This document shows positions 57,789 through 64,000 of a stretch of DNA of 64,000 nt, piece by piece. Made by a program: the position numbers and the translations under genes. The stretch spans positions 1 to 64,000 of the forward strand of contig JACYMD010000050.1 in NCBI GenBank assembly GCA_015272215.1, given 5' to 3'. Numbering within the stretch: position 1 is the stretch's first letter; each line of letters opens with the position of its first letter. The DNA comes from Rivularia sp. T60_A2020_040 (lineage in GTDB: Bacteria; Cyanobacteriota; Cyanobacteriia; Cyanobacteriales; Nostocaceae). The notes below the pieces were generated by a model that saw only the letters and a program-made list of their open reading frames with translations, was not told where the DNA came from and ran no database searches.

Positions 57789-58241
57789 ATGCTTCCTTTT
57801 ATTTTCGGCGCTATTGGTGCAGCAGTCGGAGCAGTTGCTAGTGCTTTTATTACCCATGCTATTGGTGAAAGCGATCGACAAGCAGCCAAGCATCATCGAA
57901 CAGTAGCAAATGAATTAACTCAGAAATACGCAGCTTTAGAAAAGAGGTACAACGAATTAGCTGATACAAGCAAGAAACAGATTATTGATTTAACTTACCA
58001 GCACGCTTTAGATGAAGTAGAAAAAGATTGTTTGCGTTTAGCGGTTAGATTGCAAAAAAATTTGATTTCTTTAATGTGGGAGATTGATAAAGAACCAACA
58101 GAAAAAGTTTTAAAGGAATTTGTCCAAGCAGTAGAGCTTACAAATTATGTGCTTGCTCAAAGTAAGGAAGAGTTAATTTGCGTTCCTAGCGATTACTATG
58201 CACGTAATTATATTGCTGCTTATAAACGAAAGTTAACATGA
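57789..58241 (+). CDS. Small glycine-zipper membrane/coiled-coil protein
   Basis: This 150-residue protein begins with a glycine-zipper-like membrane helix (FIFGAIGAAVGAVASAFITHAIG, residues 4-26). A coiled coil (about 32-62, with QKYAALEKRYNELADTSKKQ) and a helical C-terminal domain follow. It starts 17 bp after the HNH-like gene and is probably co-translated with it. No family is recognised. It may anchor or regulate the neighbouring HNH-like or dynamin-like protein (inference from position). Confidence 0.7.
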   Translation: MLPFIFGAIGAAVGAVASAFITHAIGESDRQAAKHHRTVANELTQKYAALEKRYNELADTSKKQIIDLTYQHALDEVEKDCLRLAVRLQKNLISLMWEIDKEPTEKVLKEFVQAVELTNYVLAQSKEELICVPSDYYARNYIAAYKRKLT

Positions 58242-58349
58242 TTCTATTGGAAAAATAAACGGCTTGTGAACAACCGAAAAAACACTGAAGTTAAATATTT
58301 GTATTTAGCTTAAATTGATGGTTAATTAGCGGAAAAGCAACTAAAAAGA

Positions 58350-58376
58350 ACCCACCTGCGCGGGTTTTGTTTGTAT
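58350..58376 (+). terminator. Hairpin between small membrane gene and dynamin gene
   Basis: AACCC pairs with GGGTT around ACCTGCGC, followed by TTGTTTG. It belongs to a dispersed repeat (similar core at 8186-8203). It may weaken but need not stop read-through into the GTPase gene. Confidence 0.45.
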
Positions 58377-58405
58377 AGCCGCGACTTCCAGTTGCCCATT
58401 TTATC

Positions 58406-60610
58406 ATGAAGCATCATCAAAATATGTCAACTCAACAATTCGAGCAAACTTATAACCAAATTCAAGATACTGGTAACAGACTTTTAAATTATTTATTAGA
58501 AATTTGTGCTAGAAAAAGCAGTCAAGGAGACGATACTTCAGGGCTGCAAAGCGTCGAAGGAGATATTAATAAAGCATTAACAGCCTTAAAAGAGCAGAAA
58601 TATCAAGTTGCTGTAATTGCAGCGATGAAAGCAGGTAAAAGTACTTTTATAAATGCTTTAATTGGTGCAGATATCTTAGCAAGCGAATCTGAAGCTTGTA
58701 CGGTTTGTCGTACAGATATTTGTCCAATAGATGCAGAACAAACACCTAGACTTTTAGAATATCAACAAGGGAAAAGAAAACCGATAGTTTTAGTAGAAGG
58801 TGAAGCTGAAAAAATTAGGCAAGTATTTTTAGAACGCACTCGCCAAATTAGAGAAACAAATAATCCTGACAATACTATCCGCTTTGAATTACAATATCCC
58901 ATTGAAGCTATTAGTAAAGTTCCATATTTAGCTGGATTTAGATTAGTAGATACTCCCGGTCCTAATGAATGGGAATCTGATAGCTTTAATACGACAGCTT
59001 TAAAGCAAACTGCATTAGAAGCCCTGCGGACTTGTGATGCGATTTTATTTATTTTAGATTACACATCGTTTAAAGATAATACAAATTCAGAATTACTCAA
59101 AGATTTAATTGAGCAACGCAGCGAATTTTTAAAAAATGATACTGGTAAAATTTACTTTATTTTAAATAAAGTAGATAGAAAATCCGAAAAAGATAGACCA
59201 ATACCCAACGTCATAGAAGATTTACGCAAAACTTTAATTGGGTTTGGGATTCCAGAACCTATTATTTATCCAGTCAGCGCATGGCAGGGTTTGTTAGCAA
59301 GGTTAATAAATAATGAAAGTGCGACGAAAGAAAATAAAAAAGATTTTAAATACTTTTTCCTTGCTAGATATATGGAAGAAGATGAAGACGGTGATATTAT
59401 AGTACCGAAGTTAAATCATATTGCTCCTCAAGCCTTGAAAGATAGCGGTATTCTAACTATAGAAAATGATGTCATTCAAACTATCCTTCAAAATTCAGGA
59501 TGGAATTTATTAAGTGATGTCTTGGCTAAATTTGACAAAAACGCTCAAGCCATCGATGAAACATTAATCACAGAAATTAGAGGTTGGGAAATAGGAATTG
59601 AGCAGCTTCAAGCAAAAACAGAGGAATATATAAAGCGTTCCGATTCAGCGAGAGAAAACGTTATAAAAGTAAAACAGGCTATAGAAGAAGAAAAGAATAT
59701 ATTAATAGATCAGTTTAGCAAAGGTATGGACAAATTTGCCAACGATGCCAAACAACTTATTAGAATAGAAATTGAAAAGTTAACAGATATTCAATCTAAA
59801 AACAATAGTTATTTAGATACTTTACAAAACCTTTTTAACTCTATTAAGAAAATGATTCCTTTGGTTAAATTTTCTAATTATAAAATCAAATGTGAGAATA
59901 GCAAAGATGCAGATAAAATTTGTCAAATTATCAATGAATACTGTTCTCCCATAATTCAGAATTTTTGGTTAGAGGCTCAAGATAAACTGATTAGAGAAGG
60001 GAAAAGCATTCGTCAAAACTTAGTTCAAAAAATCCAAAAACATATTCAAGATATATCTAATGAAATATCAAAATACTTGGGAAATACTTTACAAGTAAAA
60101 ATAGACGCTAATCCCATTCTGTTTCCTGATTTTGAATTTTCCGGACTTGATGCCGAGATCAAAAAACAGCAACAGGTATTTAATCGAATAAAAAAAGAAA
60201 CAAGAACAAAAACAGGTTGTTGTGATTCTAGCAAAACATATGAGGTAGATATTGCGTACAAAGAATATCAAATAGATTTACGACTCACTTGTAAAGCTAT
60301 TCAAGACAAAATAGATGAACAAGTAGAGAGAAACAAAGAACTACTTGAGCGAGTTATTCAAAAACAGGTATCAGCAGATTTTCAAAAGGCTGAAAAGCAA
60401 ATTAATGACTATATAAATAGATTTCAGCTTGAATTTGATAACTTACTAGAACAAAGAGCGAAACAAGAGTTAATTGCTGATGAGATTATTGCTACTCTTA
60501 CAAGCCAAAGAATGGAAGTAAATCAATATTTTAGTGAATTGATGGCTATTCGAGAATTGCTCAATAGTTGGAAGCCAAAGCAGACGCAGGAAGTATCCTT
60601 GGAAGCATAA
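58406..60610 (+). CDS. Dynamin-like GTPase
   Basis: This 734-residue bacterial dynamin-like protein has a G domain with G1 AAMKAGKST (72-80), G2 Thr near TVCRT (99-103), G3 DTPG (182-185) and G4 NKVD (254-257). The rest is long helical stalk (about 380-720) with a CC pair near 603. No strong membrane helix is visible, so membrane contact would be through a paddle or partner. The ATG at 58424 is an alternative start. Bacterial dynamins act in membrane repair, fission and phage defence. Association with the upstream HNH-like gene is notable. Confidence 0.88.
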   Translation: MKHHQNMSTQQFEQTYNQIQDTGNRLLNYLLEICARKSSQGDDTSGLQSVEGDINKALTALKEQKYQVAVIAAMKAGKSTFINALIGADILASESEACTVCRTDICPIDAEQTPRLLEYQQGKRKPIVLVEGEAEKIRQVFLERTRQIRETNNPDNTIRFELQYPIEAISKVPYLAGFRLVDTPGPNEWESDSFNTTALKQTALEALRTCDAILFILDYTSFKDNTNSELLKDLIEQRSEFLKNDTGKIYFILNKVDRKSEKDRPIPNVIEDLRKTLIGFGIPEPIIYPVSAWQGLLARLINNESATKENKKDFKYFFLARYMEEDEDGDIIVPKLNHIAPQALKDSGILTIENDVIQTILQNSGWNLLSDVLAKFDKNAQAIDETLITEIRGWEIGIEQLQAKTEEYIKRSDSARENVIKVKQAIEEEKNILIDQFSKGMDKFANDAKQLIRIEIEKLTDIQSKNNSYLDTLQNLFNSIKKMIPLVKFSNYKIKCENSKDADKICQIINEYCSPIIQNFWLEAQDKLIREGKSIRQNLVQKIQKHIQDISNEISKYLGNTLQVKIDANPILFPDFEFSGLDAEIKKQQQVFNRIKKETRTKTGCCDSSKTYEVDIAYKEYQIDLRLTCKAIQDKIDEQVERNKELLERVIQKQVSADFQKAEKQINDYINRFQLEFDNLLEQRAKQELIADEIIATLTSQRMEVNQYFSELMAIRELLNSWKPKQTQEVSLEA

Positions 60611-60642
60611 CCTGATCTAGTCGTGTATTCCATGAAATAAAA

Positions 60643-60666
60643 AAGACGTTGCATTGCAACGTCTCT
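60643..60666. repeat. Perfect hairpin, dispersed element
   Basis: GACGTTGCA and TGCAACGTC form a perfect stem around one base, followed by TCTACA. It lies between the convergent GTPase and oligopeptidase genes. A related GTCTCTACA end occurs at 4450-4459. Confidence 0.7.
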
Positions 60667-60714
60667 ACATGATTATTTCTTAAACATTAAATCATCGGAT
60701 CGGGAATATTTTTA

Positions 60715-62895
60715 TCACTTTACTCCTTCAATTCCCAAAACCTTAACTAAAAAAGCCCACTTATCCGCAGCTTCTTCAATAATCTTTGTTGTCGGTTTAC
60801 CTGCACCATGTCCAGCTTTTGTTTCAATTCTTATTAATACTGGTGCATCTCCATCATGAGCTGCTTGCAATGCAGCGGCAAATTTGAAACTATGGGCGGG
60901 TACTACTCTATCATCATGATCTGCGGTAGTTATCAACGTTGCTGGATAAGCTGTACCCGGTTTCAAATTATGCAGTGGTGAATAAGCATAAAGGGTTTTG
61001 AAATCTTCGGGATTTTCCGAGGAACCGTATTCCGGAACCCAAGCCCAACCGATGGTAAACTTATGGAAACGCAACATATCCATTACCCCTACAGATGGTA
61101 ACGCTGCACCGAATAAATCCGGACGTTGCGTCATACAAGCACCTACCAATAATCCACCATTACTACCACCGGCGATCGCCAATTTATCAGATTTAGTATA
61201 ACCATTGTCTATCAACCATTGTGCAGCAGCGATAAAGTCATCAAAAACGTTTTGTTTTTTATCTTTGATTCCTGCTTGATGCCATGCTTCGCCGTATTCA
61301 CCACCACCGCGTATATTAGGTACGGCGTAAACTCCTCCCATTTCCATCCATATCAAGCTACTAACTGAAAAGGTTGGTGTTAAAGATACGTTAAAACCGC
61401 CGTAAGCGTAAAGGTATGTGGGGTTATTTCCATCTAGTTTAATTCCCTTTTTATGGGTGATAAACATTGGGATTTGAGTACCATCTTTGCTTTTATAAAA
61501 TGTCTGTTTGGTTTCGTAATTATCGGCATTGAAATCTACTTTTGGTTCTCGAAAAATCGTACTTTCACCAGTTACCATATCGTAGCGATAAATGGTACCC
61601 GGTAAAGTAAAGCTGGTGAATTGATAAAAGGTTTCGGTGTCACTGCTTTTACCATTAAAACCACCTACGGAACCGATACCAGGTAATTCTATTTCTCGGA
61701 CAAAATCACCGTTAATTTGAAAAATTTTAATTTGACTGCGAGCATCTTTAAGATATTCGGCAACAAATTGATTATTAAGAGTACCGACACTTTCTAAAGT
61801 TTCTGTGGTTTCAGGAATTATTTCTTGCCAATTTTTAGATTCCGGTTTTTTGGTATCAATAGCAATAACTTTTCCTCGTGATGCATTTAAATCAGTTTGA
61901 AAATAAAAGATATTTTTATCGTTATCAATCAAGCTGTAAGAAGCTTCAAATTTATCAATTAATTCGACAACTTGACTGTTAGGATTAGTTAAATCCTGAT
62001 AGAAAACCAAGTTTTTAGAATCAGTTCCCAGCCAAACTGAAATAATTAAATAATTCCCATCTTCGGTAACACTACCGTTAAAACCCCATTCTTTTTGGTC
62101 GGAACGTTCATAAATTAAAGTATCCTCCGATTGAGGTTGACCTAATTGATGATAATAAAGTTTTTGATAGTAATTAACATCTTCTAACTTAGTCTTTTCA
62201 TTTGGTGCATCATAAGCACTATAGAAAAAACCTTTACTATCATTTGTCCAAGAAACACCAGAAAACTTAATCCATTTTAAATGGTCTTTTAAATCTTCAC
62301 CCGTGTCAATATTTCTCACCTTCCATTCTTGCCAATCGGAACCAGCAATTGATATACCATAAGCTAAATATTCACCGTCTTCGCTAATAGATATACCCGA
62401 AAGAGCAACAGTTCCATCTTCGGAAAGTTGATTTGGATCAAGTAAAACTGTTGGTTTATCGTCAAGACTTTTTAAAGTATATAAAACACTTTGATTTTGT
62501 AAACCGTCATTCTTAAAATAAAAATAACGATTTCCCTCCTTAAAAGGAACCCCATATTTTTCATAATCCCATAATTTCGTCAAACGTTTCTTGATATCCT
62601 CTCTCTGGGGAAGTTGTTCAAGAAAACTAAAAGTAACTTTATTTTGCGCTTCCACCCAAGCTTTAGTTTCTGGAGAATCGGGATTTTCCAGCCAACGGTA
62701 GGAGTCTGCAACTTCAGTACCGTGGTAATTATCAACTTGTTCGCTTTTACTAGTTGCTGGATAGTTTAAGTTGTATGCAGTAGTCATGTTTTTCTGGGAA
62801 GAAGTTACCTTTACATAGTACAGAAATGTACAAATAATAACTATTGTCAAAAAGATAACTAAAATTTTGGGTAGAAGCGAAAACAATTTTTTCAT
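60715..62895 (-). CDS. Prolyl oligopeptidase (S9A family)
   Basis: This 726-residue serine peptidase cuts after proline in short peptides. An N-terminal membrane or signal segment (LPKILVIFLTIVIICTFLYYV, about 8-28) places it in the periplasm or membrane. A beta-propeller follows (about 110-430), then the alpha/beta hydrolase domain with GGSNGG (catalytic Ser), DHDDRV (Asp) and GHGAGKP (His). Length and motifs are complete. It stands alone on the minus strand. Confidence 0.94.
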   Translation of the reverse strand: MKKLFSLLPKILVIFLTIVIICTFLYYVKVTSSQKNMTTAYNLNYPATSKSEQVDNYHGTEVADSYRWLENPDSPETKAWVEAQNKVTFSFLEQLPQREDIKKRLTKLWDYEKYGVPFKEGNRYFYFKNDGLQNQSVLYTLKSLDDKPTVLLDPNQLSEDGTVALSGISISEDGEYLAYGISIAGSDWQEWKVRNIDTGEDLKDHLKWIKFSGVSWTNDSKGFFYSAYDAPNEKTKLEDVNYYQKLYYHQLGQPQSEDTLIYERSDQKEWGFNGSVTEDGNYLIISVWLGTDSKNLVFYQDLTNPNSQVVELIDKFEASYSLIDNDKNIFYFQTDLNASRGKVIAIDTKKPESKNWQEIIPETTETLESVGTLNNQFVAEYLKDARSQIKIFQINGDFVREIELPGIGSVGGFNGKSSDTETFYQFTSFTLPGTIYRYDMVTGESTIFREPKVDFNADNYETKQTFYKSKDGTQIPMFITHKKGIKLDGNNPTYLYAYGGFNVSLTPTFSVSSLIWMEMGGVYAVPNIRGGGEYGEAWHQAGIKDKKQNVFDDFIAAAQWLIDNGYTKSDKLAIAGGSNGGLLVGACMTQRPDLFGAALPSVGVMDMLRFHKFTIGWAWVPEYGSSENPEDFKTLYAYSPLHNLKPGTAYPATLITTADHDDRVVPAHSFKFAAALQAAHDGDAPVLIRIETKAGHGAGKPTTKIIEEAADKWAFLVKVLGIEGVK

Positions 62896-63076
62896 TCAAG
62901 CTTGATATTGAATTTCAAATATATACAGAAAGTTCGTTATATTGCATAACGTTTATCAATGATATACATATGAAATTCAATTTTTACGCATTTTTTGATT
63001 TATTCCAGAAATATTTGGGTAATTTAAGGCTATATGGAATTTTTTATTTTCGTCCATTGATGAATAGAGGTGAGTG

Positions 63077-63652
63077 ATGTTTGAATGGTTTGATGAATTT
63101 AAAGCTAGTGTGGAAGCAGGAATCAAGTCAGGTATTGAATCAAGCGTTTTGGGTTTAGCTCAGTCATTTATGAACGGAATCGAAGATTTTTTTAAAGTTC
63201 CAGAACCCGACGGAGCGTTTGAATTGATTCGTACTTTTCACCCTTCAACCGTTCAAACGATTTCTATAGATGGGGTTACGATTGAAGAAGACTATTGGAA
63301 AATTGAATCTTACGGTGAAAAAAAAGTTTTGCTATTTGAAATTGCCGAACCTAATGTATCGGAATGTTTGCTATTGTGTCAGGCTCAAGTTAAGACTGCA
63401 AATTTATGTAAGCCTGCAAAACTTACCTTGAGCGCTAGAAATTCTGCTGGATGGACTTCCAATCAATATGCATCGGCTGAAGGTACAACCATTTGGCATC
63501 TTTGTAAAGTACCATTTCACTTTAAAAAGCAAGGATTTTCGGAATCCCTTACTGTGAGTGTAGAATTTCAAAGTGGGGGAGTGTTTTGGCTCAAAGATGT
63601 CGAGATTTTACAAGCTGCTGTTAAACAGTCTTCCAATAGTTATCAGAAATAG
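63077..63652 (+). CDS. Uncharacterised 191-residue protein
   Basis: The ATG at 63077 follows GAGGTGA with good spacing; a GTG directly before it would add one residue. The N-terminal helix (EWFDEFKASVEAGIKSGIES) is amphipathic. The rest is predicted beta-rich, with VSECLLLCQAQVKTANLCKPAKLTLS and SGGVFWLKDVEIL resembling a jelly-roll-like domain. No family is recognised. It is divergent from the oligopeptidase gene. Confidence 0.65.
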   Translation: MFEWFDEFKASVEAGIKSGIESSVLGLAQSFMNGIEDFFKVPEPDGAFELIRTFHPSTVQTISIDGVTIEEDYWKIESYGEKKVLLFEIAEPNVSECLLLCQAQVKTANLCKPAKLTLSARNSAGWTSNQYASAEGTTIWHLCKVPFHFKKQGFSESLTVSVEFQSGGVFWLKDVEILQAAVKQSSNSYQK

Positions 63653-63662
63653 CCTGTGGGGT

Positions 63663-63851
63663 GAGAATTCGGGTTTTTATAAGGGTTATCTTATTACTCC
63701 CTTCCCGACAGAAGATTACTGGTTAAAAAAACCGCAGAGACAAGGCAGTGCGTTGCGGAGGCTCCCTCCGTTGTAGCAACTGCCGCGCAGAGTACGCTTC
63801 TTGAAAGAGGTAAAGAGAAATAGGTAATTTTCCAGCGGGATAGGAGTAATA
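63663..63851. mobile_element. MITE-like element copy with nested palindrome
   Basis: This copy matches the element at 51167-51335 in opposite orientation, from GAGAATTCGGGTTTTT to GCGGGATAGGAGTA. The far end is missing. A 41-bp palindrome (63744-63784, GGCAGT...ACTGCC, with GCGGAGG/CCTCCGT inside) interrupts the CCGCAGAGAC/GCAGAG block. Confidence 0.75.
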
Positions 63852-63865
63852 CTATTCCCTACTCC

Positions 63866-64000
63866 CTAACTAGTAACCACTAACTTTTCACCTTTGAGCA
63901 TCCTCACAGCAGCTTCGAGTAAAGCTTCTTCTAAATAAGGCTTAGTAAAATAGCCACTTGCACCTAATTGAATTGCCATTTGTCTATGTTTATCGGCACC
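63866..64000 (-). CDS. C-terminal end of a response-regulator receiver domain (partial)
   Basis: The last 44 codons of a gene that continues beyond the window. GADKHRQMAIQLGASGYFTKPY carries the conserved Lys-Pro of CheY-like receiver domains. It is the kind of end seen in CheA-type hybrid histidine kinases and in receiver proteins of cyanobacteria. Without the rest, the protein type cannot be fixed. Confidence 0.75.
   Translation of the reverse strand, partial: GADKHRQMAIQLGASGYFTKPYLEEALLEAAVRMLKGEKLVVTS

Noticed and set aside
63573-63776. Plus-strand 67-codon ORF
   Set aside because: It overlaps the 191-residue gene in another frame and then runs through the MITE-like repeat; there is no coding signal.

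Overview
The window comes from a filamentous, probably Nostocales-type cyanobacterium. The evidence is a set of photosynthesis genes (thf1/psb29, a CpcT-type bilin lyase, ndhS), frequent GCGATCGC octamers, low G+C, and many heptanucleotide tandem arrays between genes. No rRNA, convincing tRNA or CRISPR array was seen.

Region 1 (1-13.6 kb) is accessory and defence-like. It holds a DNA phosphorothioation (Dnd) module: dndB on the plus strand, divergent from dndC, dndD, dndE and a Dnd-associated methyltransferase on the minus strand. Then come a glycine-rich DUF2207 protein and an aminotransferase pseudogene with three in-frame stops. Last is a second minus-strand cluster of a 57-residue ORF starting with GTG, a DndD-like ATPase coupled to it by an ATGA overlap, and a Dnd-associated protein 4 homologue. 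dndA and dndFGH are not in the window. The second cluster is a candidate partner or restriction component.

Region 2 (14-30.7 kb) is mostly core genome: mgtE broken by one frameshift, a large GH15/phosphorylase-kinase-like protein, exbB and exbD, a holin-like membrane protein, thf1, cpcT, a STAS protein, hemF, mrp, rodA and ndhS.

Region 3 (30.7-54.9 kb) is housekeeping with some unusual architectures. It has an antiporter with two Usp domains, UDP-glucuronate decarboxylase and UDP-glucose dehydrogenase, cdsA, a pseudouridine synthase followed by a RodZ-like protein, and malQ. It also has a pentapeptide-repeat/RidA fusion, an RCK-2TM-RCK channel-like protein, a TPR protein, queA, yraN, dnaG and a two-domain peptidoglycan hydrolase.

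Region 4 (54.9-64 kb) is again accessory: an orphan ribbon-helix-helix ORF, a membrane-anchored PhnD-like protein, and a three-gene set of HNH-like/membrane protein, small glycine-zipper coiled-coil protein and dynamin-like GTPase. A prolyl oligopeptidase, an unknown protein and the end of a response-regulator gene follow.

Repeats shape the whole window. Heptamer arrays separate every gene of the minus-strand dnd operon and supply the stop codons of at least four unrelated genes. At least three copies of one small MITE-like family occur, one of them interrupted by a separate 41-bp palindrome.
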